A stretch of DNA of 64,000 nt from G965222335 sp965222335 (GCA_965222335.1 OZ244944.1:2356001-2420000); one strand, 5' to 3'; counted from the first letter of the stretch, positions 42,537 to 52,099 are shown. Made by a program: numbers and translations. Notes: generated by a model not told the origin, from the letters alone.

Positions 42537-44729
42537 TTAACGCGCGGTGGCGCGCAGGCGGCGGCGGTAGGCAAGCACGCCCGGCAGCAGGAGGGCAATC
42601 ACCAGCGCCGCGGCCGCGTACAGGGGCCAGGTGACGGGCTGGTTCCAGCGCCGGCGCAGTTCTTCGCGCAGGTCCGTGTCCAGGCGCACATACTGCAGGG
42701 TGTTGTAGGCCACGCCGTTGCGCTTGGTGTTATGCACCCAGGGGTTGTTGAGGAATATCCCCTCGGGGTAGTAGGTGTAGAGCCAGACCGCGTCCTCCTG
42801 GAACATCTCCACCAGGCGCTGGATTTTGGCCTCCCGCTCCGGCCCCGGCGGAGTCAGCTTCATCTCGCGGAAGGTGGCATCGTACTCTTCCCGCTCGTAG
42901 TTGGAGGGATTGAGCCCGTCGCATTCGCACACCAGGGGACTCTCCGGCCCGTAGAGCAGGAGCATGAAGTTTTCCGCGTCGGGATAGTCGCCAATCCAGC
43001 CAAAGGAGTAGATCTGGGTGTTGCCGGTGAGCAGCTTTTCCCGGGTGCGGGCCCAGTCGGCGGGGCGAAATTCCACCTGTACCCCGATCTCGGAAAAGGC
43101 GCGCTCGATCCAGTTCATGTGTGAGCTGCTGGTGGCCTGGGACTGCACGTCGATGAAGATTTTCAGCGGTGCCCCGGTGCGCGCGTCGCGGCCGTTGGGG
43201 TAGCCCGCCTCGACCATCAGCTGGCGCGCCTCGGCGAGGGACTTGCGCCGCTGCTCGCCGTCGACCCAGTCGTAGACATAGGGGTTGATCCCGGCCTCGC
43301 CCGCCTCGTGGCCCACGATGCCGGGGGGGATGGGGCTGTGCGCGGGGATGCCGTTGCCCTTGTAGAAGATCTTCAGGAACTCCTCGAGATTGAAGGCGAT
43401 CTGCAGGGCGCGGCGCAGCTTGCGCTTCTCCTCGGTGTAGCCCCCCAGCACCGGGTCCCGCATGTTGAAGCCGTAGAAGTAGATCGCCGGTTTCACGTCG
43501 GGAGACACGGTAATGTTGTGGCTTTGCAGTTCCTCGGTGAGCTCCACGCCATCGGGGCCGACCACGAAAGCCTGGTCGAAGACCTGGCTGGTGTTGCCGT
43601 GCACCTCGCCGGAGCGGTCGTAGTAGCCCTGCAGGAACTTGGTCCACAGGGACATGGTTTCGCGCTCCAGACGGAATACCGCTCGGTCGATTAGCGGCAG
43701 ACGCTTGCCCGCATCCTCCAGCAGGCCGGCCTCGGCATCCCCCGGTTCGCCGTCGCCGGGATAGTAGGCCGCCCGGTAGTTGGGGTTGCGCTCAAGGACG
43801 ATTTCACTGTTGGGGTTGTTACGTACCATCATGAAGGGGCCGCTGCCCACCGGCCACCAGTCCAGGGTCAGGTTGCGCTCGACAAAGCCCGGGTTGTGGT
43901 AGAAGCGGTCCGCTTCATAAGGAATTGGCGCGAAGAAGGGCAGGGCCAGCCAGTACAGGAACTGGGGGTAGCGCTCCTTGATGGTGATGCTGAAGCGGCG
44001 CTCGTCGATCACCTGCAAACCTTCCAGGGGCAGTTCGCGCAGGTCCAGCCAGGCGTCGCCGTCGCGCTGCTGCGCCTGCACCACCTCGCTGAACGCCTCC
44101 GAGCCCACGACATGTTGCTGCATGATCCCGGTCATCGGCGAGCCCAGCAGCGGGTTGGCCAGGCGCTTCATCCCGTACACATAGTCCTCGGCGCGTACCG
44201 GCCGCGCGTCGGTTTGCGGGAAATCCGGGATCTGGTGATAGCGCTCGCCCGCCTCGGCGCTGTCGAACAGGTACAGCGGCTGGCCGGACGCGTCCCGGGC
44301 AAAGCTGGGATGCGGCTGGTAGTACGCGTCCTCGGGCACCGTCAGGGTGTAGCGGGTAAAGGCGGGCTCCTCTTCGGCGGGGTCTACCGGCTCGCCCTGG
44401 GCATTGAGGAAGGTCGTCTCCGGGTAGGACTCGACCCCGAGGGGAATCAGGTCATAGGGGCGCCGCAAAAAGTGATAGCCCATGGGTGATTCGTAGATCT
44501 GGCCCACGAACAGCGCTTCATCCGTGGAATAGGAGAGCGCCGGGTCGAGATGTTTCGGCGGCGCCGGCGACATCATCGACTGGTAGGTGATCACACCCGG
44601 GGGGTTGGGCGGGTTGGGGTCGTTCCAGACTTCGTCGGAGCAGGCTGTCAGCCAGGCGCTGGCGAGCAGTACACCCAGCAGCGCCGGGGCGCGCCCACGC
44701 GCCGCGGCAGAATGAAGAGCCCGTTTCAT
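42537..44729 (-). CDS. yejA: YejA-like peptide-binding lipoprotein with C-terminal TM helix
   Basis: A 730-residue periplasmic binding protein of family SBP_bac_5 that delivers peptides to the permeases. The N-terminus has a lipobox (ASAWLTAC), so it is lipid-anchored. Binding-domain segments include DPALSYSTDEALFVGQIYE, DYVYGMKRLANP and LRRALQIAFNLEEFLKIFYKGNG. A C-terminal hydrophobic helix (LYAAAALVIALLLPGVLAY) followed by arginines would give a second anchor, which is unusual. It starts the operon and is followed by yejB after 12 nt. Confidence 0.93.
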   Translation of the reverse strand: MKRALHSAAARGRAPALLGVLLASAWLTACSDEVWNDPNPPNPPGVITYQSMMSPAPPKHLDPALSYSTDEALFVGQIYESPMGYHFLRRPYDLIPLGVESYPETTFLNAQGEPVDPAEEEPAFTRYTLTVPEDAYYQPHPSFARDASGQPLYLFDSAEAGERYHQIPDFPQTDARPVRAEDYVYGMKRLANPLLGSPMTGIMQQHVVGSEAFSEVVQAQQRDGDAWLDLRELPLEGLQVIDERRFSITIKERYPQFLYWLALPFFAPIPYEADRFYHNPGFVERNLTLDWWPVGSGPFMMVRNNPNSEIVLERNPNYRAAYYPGDGEPGDAEAGLLEDAGKRLPLIDRAVFRLERETMSLWTKFLQGYYDRSGEVHGNTSQVFDQAFVVGPDGVELTEELQSHNITVSPDVKPAIYFYGFNMRDPVLGGYTEEKRKLRRALQIAFNLEEFLKIFYKGNGIPAHSPIPPGIVGHEAGEAGINPYVYDWVDGEQRRKSLAEARQLMVEAGYPNGRDARTGAPLKIFIDVQSQATSSSHMNWIERAFSEIGVQVEFRPADWARTREKLLTGNTQIYSFGWIGDYPDAENFMLLLYGPESPLVCECDGLNPSNYEREEYDATFREMKLTPPGPEREAKIQRLVEMFQEDAVWLYTYYPEGIFLNNPWVHNTKRNGVAYNTLQYVRLDTDLREELRRRWNQPVTWPLYAAAALVIALLLPGVLAYRRRLRATAR

Positions 44730-44816
44730 GTAGTTGGAGGCCTGTGCCCGAAAGCGGGTGAGTGTGCCCTAACTGCCAGGGGCTGACAAGTCGGCGGCGG
44801 GCGGGTGGCCAGGTCG

Positions 44817-45569
44817 CTACCCGGCCGTCTGGCCGCCGTCGATGCGGAAGTCCGTGCCGGTGACAAAGCGCGCTTCATCCGAGGCCAGGTAGGCCACCGC
44901 GGCGGCGATTTCCTCGGGCTGGGCCATCTCCAGCAGCGGCATCAGGCGCTGGAACAGGTCCACATCGGCGCCCTCGGGCATGCTGAAGTTTGCCGTCAGC
45001 GGCGTGGCGACCCCCCCGGGGCAGACCGCGTTGACCCGCACGCCCTGCTGCGAGAACTCGATCGCCATGGACTTGCTGAGCATGGATACCGCGCCCTTGG
45101 TGGCGCAGTAGGCCGCATTGTAGACCTGACCGACCAGGGCAGCGGTGGATGACATGTTGACGATATTGCCCTTGCTGGCGATCAGGTGGGGCATGGCTGC
45201 CTGGCTGGTGAAGAAGACGCTGTTGAGGTTGATGCTGACCATACGGCCCCAGTCATCCTCGCTGATGTCCGCGAGGTGCTTGCACAGGGCGATGCCGGCG
45301 ATATTGCAGAGTACGTCCAGGCGATCGAATGCCGCCACGGTCGCCGCCACCAGTTCCCGGCATTGCTCCGCCCGGGATACATCCACGACCTGCTGCTCTG
45401 CGCGGGCACCAGCATCTGTCACCAGTGACGCGGTCTCGGCCAGACCCTCAGGGTTGATGTCTGCGAGCATCAGCGTCGCGCCTTCCTGCGCCAGCCTGAC
45501 CGCCGTGGCGCGGCCGATACCTGAGCCGGCGCCGGTGATCAGAACTATCTTGTCCTTGAAACGTTGCAT
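44817..45569 (-). CDS. short-chain dehydrogenase/reductase
   Basis: A 250-residue classical SDR. The NAD(P) loop TGAGSGIGRATAVRL, NNAG-like region CNIAGIALC, the catalytic Ser in NMSSTAALVG and YCATK (Tyr-x-x-x-Lys) are all present. Start at 45569 is set by GGAGGA about 5 nt upstream; a frame to 45737 overlaps the hydrolase-cyclophilin gene and is not family-like. Its start is 1 nt past the stop of that gene (TGA-C-ATG), so the two are coupled. Substrate not known. Confidence 0.92.
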   Translation of the reverse strand: MQRFKDKIVLITGAGSGIGRATAVRLAQEGATLMLADINPEGLAETASLVTDAGARAEQQVVDVSRAEQCRELVAATVAAFDRLDVLCNIAGIALCKHLADISEDDWGRMVSINLNSVFFTSQAAMPHLIASKGNIVNMSSTAALVGQVYNAAYCATKGAVSMLSKSMAIEFSQQGVRVNAVCPGGVATPLTANFSMPEGADVDLFQRLMPLLEMAQPEEIAAAVAYLASDEARFVTGTDFRIDGGQTAG

Positions 45570-45570
45570 G

Positions 45571-47256
45571 TCAGTCCTCCACGCGGGCTTTGACAATAAA
45601 ATCCAGTAGGGGGTAGTGCGCATTGAGGTACGTACTGCCGCCAGTTTCCAGGGGGCCCTGCTGGCCGCCGCGTAGACCGCCGCCCGCCGCTTCGCCGTAG
45701 AGGCCGTAGAGGCGGTCGACCACCTCCATGCCCTCAATCACCTGACCGAAAGGCGCGAACCCGTCGCCGTCCAGGCGAGCATTATCGCCGGTGTTGATAT
45801 AGACCTGGGTCGAGCGGGTGTCCGGGCCGGTCATCGCAAAGGCCACCTGGCCGGGGGTATTGCTGGCGCGTACCGGGTCGTCGGCGATGAACTGCTGTTT
45901 CCAGATAGCCTGTATTTCCGGGTCGCCATGCACGCCGAACTGGGCGATATAGCCTGGCACCACGCGATTGATATGCACGCCATCGTAATAACCCTGGGTA
46001 ACCAGGGCGTGGAAGCGATCTGCGCCAAGGGGCGCCAGCTCGCGCTCGACGGCGATGCGGAACAGGCCCTCGGTGGTCTCGAAACGCGCGACGAAGCGTG
46101 CTGGCGCCTGTGCCTGCCATACGGGGTCGTCGGGATTGAGCAGGGCACCACGCGGTTCGGCTTCCTTCGGGCTTGCCGTCCTGGCCAGTAGCCGCGCCAG
46201 GTGAGGCCCCCAGATACTGGGCAGGGAGTGGGTACCATGGCCCCGGGTGAGGGGGGTGATGGCCAGCGTCACCGCCTCGCCTCGAGGTACCCGCTGGATA
46301 TGGGTCTCGAGCAGTCCCAACTCCGGCGGATTGACCTGGTCGTCGGCGGAGTTGATCGCCAGCAGGGGCACGCGGATTTTATCCAGGTGCGGGGCGGGGT
46401 TGTAGAAACGCGAGGCGTCAAAGGCGTAGACCAGGTCGTTGGCATCCATGGCGGCGCTGTAGCGCTGCACCAGAGACGCGAGCATTGCTTCCGCTGCCTC
46501 CCGGGTGGGTGCCTGGGCCTGGTACTGCAGGGGGCTGGAGACCATGAAAATCAGCGGATACATCGCCTCCCGCAGGCCCGGTGGCTGCTGCTGGTAAAAG
46601 CCCTCCGCGTAATCCGGGTCATTCTGCACTGCGTCGATGATCATCTTGCGCAACATGCGATTGCGGCCGGCGATCTCTACCGGCAGGCTCGCCAGGGGCA
46701 TCAGCGCGTCCATGAAGTCGGGATGCGTATAGCCCCAGACCCAGCTCAGCATGCCGCCCATGGAGGTCCCTGTCACCAGGCGCAGGTGATTCACGCCCAG
46801 GTGCTCGGTGAGCAATTGATACTGCGCGCGAACCATGTCGTCGTAAGTGTAATGGGGAAAGTCCGCAGCCGCGCCGCTGCTCGGCCGACTGGACTGGCCG
46901 TGGCCGATGGCGTCGGTGAGAATAATGAAATAGCGCGAGGCGTCGAGGAGCGCGCCATCGCCGAACAGTACCCCGGCGAAGCGTTCGCTGAGAAAGCCCC
47001 CGCCGCTGCCGGTGGTGCCGTGCATGATCAGCACGGCGTTGGTGACCTGGCCAGCGGCATCACGCCGGGGTTGGCCCAGGGTCTGGTAATGCTGGGTCAG
47101 CTCGCCCACACTGCCATCGTCGTAGGCAAACCCGGTGATGGTGTAATCCCCAGGGTTGGGTGACGGGATTTCAGTGGCAGCCGCCATCACGGACAGTGCC
47201 AGGCACACTCCGGTGATGGCGCTGGCGAGCCGGGCAGGCAGGGCAGGGCGTGTCAT
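45571..47256 (-). CDS. alpha/beta hydrolase fused to a cyclophilin-type PPIase
   Basis: A 561-residue exported protein (signal peptide ending near MAAATE). Residues about 40-370 form a MetX-like alpha/beta hydrolase: HGTTGSGGGF, nucleophile elbow GTSMGGMLSW, the acid in NSADDQVNP and the His in HGTHSLP. Residues about 390-550 form a cyclophilin: FETTEGLFRIAVERELAP, DGVHINRVVPGYIAQFGVHG, GQVAFAMTGPDTRSTQVYIN and PFGQVIEGMEVVDRLY. Both folds are complete and lie in one frame with a short linker. Such a fusion is uncommon to my knowledge. It lies directly upstream of an SDR gene. Confidence 0.88.
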   Translation of the reverse strand: MTRPALPARLASAITGVCLALSVMAAATEIPSPNPGDYTITGFAYDDGSVGELTQHYQTLGQPRRDAAGQVTNAVLIMHGTTGSGGGFLSERFAGVLFGDGALLDASRYFIILTDAIGHGQSSRPSSGAAADFPHYTYDDMVRAQYQLLTEHLGVNHLRLVTGTSMGGMLSWVWGYTHPDFMDALMPLASLPVEIAGRNRMLRKMIIDAVQNDPDYAEGFYQQQPPGLREAMYPLIFMVSSPLQYQAQAPTREAAEAMLASLVQRYSAAMDANDLVYAFDASRFYNPAPHLDKIRVPLLAINSADDQVNPPELGLLETHIQRVPRGEAVTLAITPLTRGHGTHSLPSIWGPHLARLLARTASPKEAEPRGALLNPDDPVWQAQAPARFVARFETTEGLFRIAVERELAPLGADRFHALVTQGYYDGVHINRVVPGYIAQFGVHGDPEIQAIWKQQFIADDPVRASNTPGQVAFAMTGPDTRSTQVYINTGDNARLDGDGFAPFGQVIEGMEVVDRLYGLYGEAAGGGLRGGQQGPLETGGSTYLNAHYPLLDFIVKARVED

Positions 47257-47281
47257 GCAGGGGTCCTTATGGGACGGGTTT

Positions 47282-47704
47282 TTATTCGAGCGTGCTCAGC
47301 TGGCTGCGCAGGGCCTCGATCCTTTCACGGTTGGCGCCCATGTCGCTGATACCCAGGCGTGACGAAGAGCGCACCTGGATCTGCGCCTGCGCTGGCTCAT
47401 ACAGGAACTGGACATCGTCGGTGAACCGCATTTCCGGGGTAATCGCGATCGCGTGCAGGTAATTGCCGCGGGCGTCGATGATCTGCCAGTCGCGCTGTTC
47501 ACTCAGCCAGCGCTTGAGGGCCCGCCACTGGGACTGGCTCGCGCTCAGGGGGGCGACGGCATCGCCCTCGCCGCCAGTCTCGCTGCGCACGCAGTTGGGC
47601 AGCATGCCGCAGGCGGCCAGGGGCGCGCTGGCGTCCGGCTGCTCCGGCGGCGAGGTGCAGCCGGCGAGCAGGGCGAGAACGGTGAGGCAGATAAGAGTAC
47701 GCAT
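47282..47704 (-). CDS. DUF1499 family lipoprotein
   Basis: A 140-residue lipoprotein with lipobox LLAGC. The mature part has the DUF1499 pattern: CGMLPNCVRSETGG, a middle helix (WRALKRWLSEQRDWQII) and VQFLYEPAQAQIQVRSSSRLGISDMGANRERIE. The function is unknown. It is divergent from the DUF547 gene (52 nt apart); the gap contains a TATAGT/TATACT-like -10 on both strands. Confidence 0.85.
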   Translation of the reverse strand: MRTLICLTVLALLAGCTSPPEQPDASAPLAACGMLPNCVRSETGGEGDAVAPLSASQSQWRALKRWLSEQRDWQIIDARGNYLHAIAITPEMRFTDDVQFLYEPAQAQIQVRSSSRLGISDMGANRERIEALRSQLSTLE

Positions 47705-47755
47705 GGCCTGATAGTATAGTGTCTATCCTCTTTTCACCAACCCGGGGACGAAACC

Positions 47756-48478
47756 GTGCTGCGAGCTTTGCTGTTTATCCTGTTGGTCTTGCCCGCCCTG
47801 TCAGTACAGGCGTCCCTGGACCTGGACCGCTGGGATGCCCTGCTGGCGCAGGCGGTCAGTGATGGCCAGGTGGACTACCGCCAGTGGCGCGAGAACCCGG
47901 ATTTTGATGCCCTGGTGAGCCAGGTCGGCGACACCGACACCAGCGGCATGTCGCGACAGGCCCGGCTGGCCTTCCTGATCAATGCCTACAATATCCTGGC
48001 GGCCGAGGGCATTCTCGCGGGCAGCTCGCCATCCTCCTGGCTGGGGCGCCTGGGCTATTTCCGGCGTGACAGCTATCTCGTGGCAGGGCGGGAGATGTCC
48101 CTGCATGAACTCGAGCACGAGGTGATGCGACCGCTTGGCGAGGCCCGGATTCACTTTGCGATCGTCTGCGCCAGCGAGTCCTGCCCGGTGTTGCGGGCCG
48201 AGGCCTACCGGCCCGCCTCGCTGGATGCCCAGCTGGACGACGCCGCGAGCAACTTTATCAATGATCCCCGCCGCAATCGCTTTGACGCCGCCGCCCGGGA
48301 GGCGGAAATCTCCCCGATCTTCGACTGGTTTGCCGAGGACTTCGAGGCGGAAGCGGGCGGGGTGCAGCCTTATATCGCGCCTTATGTTGAGGAGCCCGCC
48401 GTTGCCGCGCTGTTGCGCGAGGGGATCATGGCGCTGGACTACGCGGATTACAGCTGGGAACTCAACGGCGTCAAGTGA
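47756..48478 (+). CDS. DUF547 family secreted protein
   Basis: A 240-residue exported protein starting at GTG (GGGGA about 7 nt upstream). After the signal peptide (about 1-18) it has the DUF547 pattern: QVDYRQWRENPDFDALVSQV, LAFLINAYNILAAEGIL, LHELEHEVMRPLGEARIHFAIVCASESCPVLRAEAY. The conserved HFAIVCAS-x-SCP segment contains the family Cys residues. Function unknown; the fold is thought to be papain-like or a ligand-binding domain. Confidence 0.88.
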   Translation: MLRALLFILLVLPALSVQASLDLDRWDALLAQAVSDGQVDYRQWRENPDFDALVSQVGDTDTSGMSRQARLAFLINAYNILAAEGILAGSSPSSWLGRLGYFRRDSYLVAGREMSLHELEHEVMRPLGEARIHFAIVCASESCPVLRAEAYRPASLDAQLDDAASNFINDPRRNRFDAAAREAEISPIFDWFAEDFEAEAGGVQPYIAPYVEEPAVAALLREGIMALDYADYSWELNGVK

Positions 48479-48499
48479 GCCTTGGCGCGTCGACGGGAG

Positions 48500-49414
48500 T
48501 CAATCCTCGATAATTTCGTGGTGCACCCGCACCGCCACACTGCGCGGCTGTACCGGCTTGCCCCGGGCCAGCAGGTGGGCCTTGGTGAATGCCGCGCCGA
48601 AGAGCAGGATCAGGGACGAGTAATTGACCCACAGCAGCAGCAACACCAGCGAACCTGCCGCCCCGTAGGTGGAGGCTGTAGCGGTATAGGACAGGTACAG
48701 CGCGATCAGGGACCGGCCCACGGTAAACAGCACCGCGGTCAGCAGGGAACCCAGGGCGACGTCGCGCCAGCTCAGGACCACGTCCGGCAGCACCTTGAAG
48801 ATCGTGGCGAAGAGCAGCGAGGCAACCCCGATCGACACCACCGTATCCAGGGCGCTGAAGGCCACGTCGTACCAGGGCAGCCAGCCCTGCACATGCTGCA
48901 CCAGAATACGCAGTCCCACGCTGAGGGACAGGGACACCAGCATCACAAAGCCGATCGCCAGGACGATGGTCAGTGAGGTCAGGCGCTTGCGCAGGAACAG
49001 GAACACGCTGTTGCGCGAGGGCTTGGGCATCACTGTCCAGATCGAGTTGAGGGAGCTCTGCATCTGGCCAAACACCGTGGTGGCCCCCACCAGCATCGCC
49101 AGGATGCCCGCCACGGTGGCGAACAGGCCACCCTCCTTGAGGCTGGACTGGGCGACCGCCTGCTGTACGGCTTCCGCCGCCTCGGCGCCGAGCGTCTCCT
49201 GCAGCTGCACCGCGATCTGGCCCTCGGCAGCCTGCTGGCCGTAGAAAATCCCGATCACGCTGATAATCACGATCATCACCGGGGCGATGGAGAACAGGGT
49301 AAAGAAGGCCAGCGACCCCGCGTTGGCAAAGGCGTTGCTCTTGAGCCAGATCTGCCCCGCCTCCTTGAAGATATTCAGCCAGTACTTGAACGCGCCAACG
49401 ATGGTTTCAGCCAT
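48500..49414 (-). CDS. YihY/BrkB family membrane protein
   Basis: A 304-residue inner-membrane protein with about six helices. Typical segments are FANAGSLAFFTLFSIAPVMIVIISVIG, ATVAGILAMLVGATTVFGQMQSSLNSIW, GSLLTAVLFTVGRSLIALYLSY and TYGAAGSLVLLLLWVNYSSLILLFGAAF. Role unknown (formerly called ribonuclease BN by mistake; BrkB in Bordetella). It is convergent with the DUF547 gene. Confidence 0.9.
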   Translation of the reverse strand: MAETIVGAFKYWLNIFKEAGQIWLKSNAFANAGSLAFFTLFSIAPVMIVIISVIGIFYGQQAAEGQIAVQLQETLGAEAAEAVQQAVAQSSLKEGGLFATVAGILAMLVGATTVFGQMQSSLNSIWTVMPKPSRNSVFLFLRKRLTSLTIVLAIGFVMLVSLSLSVGLRILVQHVQGWLPWYDVAFSALDTVVSIGVASLLFATIFKVLPDVVLSWRDVALGSLLTAVLFTVGRSLIALYLSYTATASTYGAAGSLVLLLLWVNYSSLILLFGAAFTKAHLLARGKPVQPRSVAVRVHHEIIED

Positions 49415-49445
49415 GAGTCTCTGGTATCCCGGGAGTGGTGCGCAG

Positions 49446-49796
49446 CTAGGCCTGGATGTCGACCATCACCCTGCCGTCTTCGACGGTGACCGGGTAAGTC
49501 TGCAGGGCCTTTTCCCGGCGCACGCTGTTCAACAGCTGGATGCCGGGGGGAAAGTTGGCCCACTCCACCACCTCGCCGGAGCGGATGTCGAACTGGGCGC
49601 GGTGGAAGGGGCAGCGAATTCTGTCGCCGTCCATCACCTTGCCCCGGTTCAGGGGCATGAACAGGTGGGTGCAATTGGGCTGGGTGGCGTAAAATCCATC
49701 GTCGAGATGAAACAACAGCAGCTTGACGCCACCGGCCTCCACGGGTTTGTGTTCACCCTTGGCGATGTCCTGCTCCGCGCAGATGTCGTGCTTCAT
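49446..49796 (-). CDS. Rieske-type 2Fe-2S ferredoxin protein
   Basis: A 116-residue single-domain Rieske protein. The cluster ligands are NCTHLFMPL (Cys-x-His) and CPFHRAQFD (Cys-x-x-His) around residues 42 and 62, the pattern of ferredoxin subunits of nitrite-reductase-like or dioxygenase systems. It may pass electrons to the molybdopterin oxidoreductase next door (divergent), or to an unlinked oxygenase; both are inference. The gap to the next gene contains nothing remarkable. Confidence 0.9.
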   Translation of the reverse strand: MKHDICAEQDIAKGEHKPVEAGGVKLLLFHLDDGFYATQPNCTHLFMPLNRGKVMDGDRIRCPFHRAQFDIRSGEVVEWANFPPGIQLLNSVRREKALQTYPVTVEDGRVMVDIQA

Positions 49797-49927
49797 GGTG
49801 CCGCCTCCACGGTGGATGTCTGTGTCCGATCATTTCGCCTCAGCGGCTGAAATGCAAGTGCGCCCTTGCGGGCGGCGAACCCGGGGCGCTGCGCTATACT
49901 CCCGGCATGTGCCCCGGGAGTAACACC

Positions 49928-51970
49928 ATGACCGCCAACGGCAGCGGCACCTCGCTACATCCCAGCGTCTGTCCCCTGGACTGCGCCGACACCTGCAGCC
50001 TGAGTATCGAAGTGGTTGAGGGGCGCGTACAGCGGGTGCGCGGCAGCGATGCGAATCCCTTCACCCGGGGCAAGATCTGCGCCAAGGTGGCCCAGGGGCT
50101 GCCCCACCAGGTCCACGGCCCCCAGCGCCTGACCCGGCCCCTGCTGCGCGACGGGCCCAAGGGCGCCGGTGCCTACCGCGCGGTTACCTGGAACGAGGCG
50201 CTGGATTCTGTCTATCAACGCTTTGACGCGATTATTCGTGAGCACGGCGCCGAGGCGATCGCCCCCCTGCGTTACGGCGGGCCCATGGGCCTGCTCGCAG
50301 GGGGCTCCATGGACCGGCGCTTCTTCCACCGCCTGGGGGCGAGTGCGGTCGATTCCGCGCCCCTCTGCGCCGGTGTCTCCACCGCGGCCTGGGACAGTGT
50401 GTTCGGCGAGGTGGGCGGTATCGCCTACACCGAGATGCAGCACTCCCGGCTGATCGTGGTCTGGGGCAACAACATCACCGCCTGCAACCTCCATCTGACC
50501 ACGCTGATTCGCGACGCGCGCAAGGCCGGCGCACGGCTGGTGGTCGTGGATCCCAAGCGCACCCGGATCGCCGAGGACGCGGACCTGCACCTGCCCATCA
50601 TGCCCGGCACCGACGTGGTGCTGGCCTATGCGGTGGCAGCCCTGCTGGCGCGGGATGGCGGGCTGGATGAAGCCTTCATTGCCGCCCATGTGAGCGGCGC
50701 CGAGGCCTTCCTGGCGGAGGCAGCGCAATATACCCCGGCGCGTGCCGCCGCGATTTGTGGTCTGCCAGAGGAGTCCATCCGGCAGTTTGCCGAGGACTGG
50801 CGTCGCCTGAGTCCCGCCGCGGTGTCGGTGGGGGTGGCACCGGAGCGCAACCGCAACGGCGGCGCGGGCCTGCGGGCGATATTCGCCCTGCCCGCGCTGA
50901 CCGGTAACTTTGGTGCCCCGGGCGCCGGTGTCTGCGATGTCTCCGGTTATTTCCCGGTCGACGATGATGCCCTGACGCGACCCGACCTCGCACGGTCGCC
51001 GGTGCGGGAATTCAATGTGCTGGATCTGCCCCGGCATGTCGCCGACCCGGGCGACGAGACGCCGTTGAAGGCCCTGTTTATCTACAACCACAACCCGGTC
51101 GCGGTACATCCGCGACAGCGGGAGATGCGCGCTGCCCTGCTGCGCGAGGATCTGTTCGTGGTGGGTGCGGATGTCAGCATGACCGACTCCATGGCCTGCG
51201 CCGACGTGATCCTGCCCGCCGCCACCCACCTGGAGTACGGCGACCTGCACACCGCCTACGGCCACCACTATCTGCAGCGTTCGGCGCCGGTACTGCCGCC
51301 GGTGGGCGAGGCGCTCTCCAACACGGAAATGTTCCGGCGCCTCGCTGCGCGCTTCGGCTTTGACGAGCCATGCTTCCAGGACACCGACGCCGATCTGATG
51401 GACCAGGCGATCAGCGGCGGCGCGGCCGCACTCGGGGGGGTGCGGCCCAGCGAACTGCCCCTGGACCAGGCATTGGACATGTCGGAGGGTGATCCGCCAG
51501 GGCTGCTGCGCGGCCTGCCCCCGGCAACGCCCAGCGGCAGGATCGAGCTGTTCAGCCCGTCGCTGGAGGCGGCCTGCGGACAGGGCCTGCCACGCTACCA
51601 GCCGCCGGCAGAGGGCGGGCGCTTTGTGCTGGTGAGCCCGGCCTCGGAACGACGGATCAATTCCACGTTTGGCGGCCTGGACCAACACGCACAGGACATC
51701 CTCTGTGAGATGCACCCCGAGGATGCGCAGTCCCTGGCACTCAGCGAGGGTGCCAAGGTCAAGCTGAGCAACCAGCAGGGGGAGGTCCATCTGCCCCTGG
51801 AGATCACCGACCGTGTGCGCCCCGGCACGGTCTTCGTGCCCAAGGGCGCCTGGCTCGCTGAGAGCCCCACGGGGCAAAGCATCAATGCCCTGATCCCGGG
51901 CCACAAGGCGGACCTGGCCGGGGGCGCCTGTTACTACGACTGCCGGGTCGACGTGGAGGCGCTGGCCTGA
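49928..51970 (+). CDS. molybdopterin-dependent oxidoreductase with 4Fe-4S cluster
   Basis: A 680-residue DMSO-reductase-family protein. The N-terminal cluster motif is C15-P-L-D-C19-A-D-T-C23 ... GKIC51. Pterin-binding segments follow: RLIVVWGNNITACNLH, GARLVVVDPKRTRIAEDADLHLPIMPGTDVVLAYAV, ADVILPAATHLEYGD and RPGTVFVPKGAW. No signal peptide is seen, so it is cytosolic. A Cys near 147 (LCAGVS) may be the Mo ligand. Close matches are annotated as formate-dehydrogenase-like. The ATG at 49928 is 7 nt after GGGAG; an ATG at 49907 is possible. The substrate is not determined. Confidence 0.9.
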   Translation: MTANGSGTSLHPSVCPLDCADTCSLSIEVVEGRVQRVRGSDANPFTRGKICAKVAQGLPHQVHGPQRLTRPLLRDGPKGAGAYRAVTWNEALDSVYQRFDAIIREHGAEAIAPLRYGGPMGLLAGGSMDRRFFHRLGASAVDSAPLCAGVSTAAWDSVFGEVGGIAYTEMQHSRLIVVWGNNITACNLHLTTLIRDARKAGARLVVVDPKRTRIAEDADLHLPIMPGTDVVLAYAVAALLARDGGLDEAFIAAHVSGAEAFLAEAAQYTPARAAAICGLPEESIRQFAEDWRRLSPAAVSVGVAPERNRNGGAGLRAIFALPALTGNFGAPGAGVCDVSGYFPVDDDALTRPDLARSPVREFNVLDLPRHVADPGDETPLKALFIYNHNPVAVHPRQREMRAALLREDLFVVGADVSMTDSMACADVILPAATHLEYGDLHTAYGHHYLQRSAPVLPPVGEALSNTEMFRRLAARFGFDEPCFQDTDADLMDQAISGGAAALGGVRPSELPLDQALDMSEGDPPGLLRGLPPATPSGRIELFSPSLEAACGQGLPRYQPPAEGGRFVLVSPASERRINSTFGGLDQHAQDILCEMHPEDAQSLALSEGAKVKLSNQQGEVHLPLEITDRVRPGTVFVPKGAWLAESPTGQSINALIPGHKADLAGGACYYDCRVDVEALA

Positions 51971-51988
51971 CATCGATAGCTCGACCTG

Positions 51989-52028
51989 GGCGCCCCCACC
52001 TGCGCGGCCCGGGCTCGGCGCCCCCACC
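51989..52028 (+). repeat. short direct repeat GGCGCCCCCACC in an intergenic gap
   Basis: GGCGCCCCCACC occurs at 51989-52000 and 52017-52028, in the 129-bp gap between the molybdopterin and first FAD enzyme genes. A 28-bp period could be a regulatory site or a duplication; no regulator is assigned. Confidence 0.35.
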
Positions 52029-52099
52029 ATTCCCGGCGTATAGGCGCGGTTGTTCGCCCGCCCGGGCTTGGGTAGCTTCAGGGCCTATCCGCCCTGGCA

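Noticed and set aside
49955..52030. 691-codon minus-strand open frame opposite the molybdopterin oxidoreductase gene
   Set aside because: Antisense shadow of a gene whose FeS and pterin motifs are clear; composition lacks hydrophobic cores.
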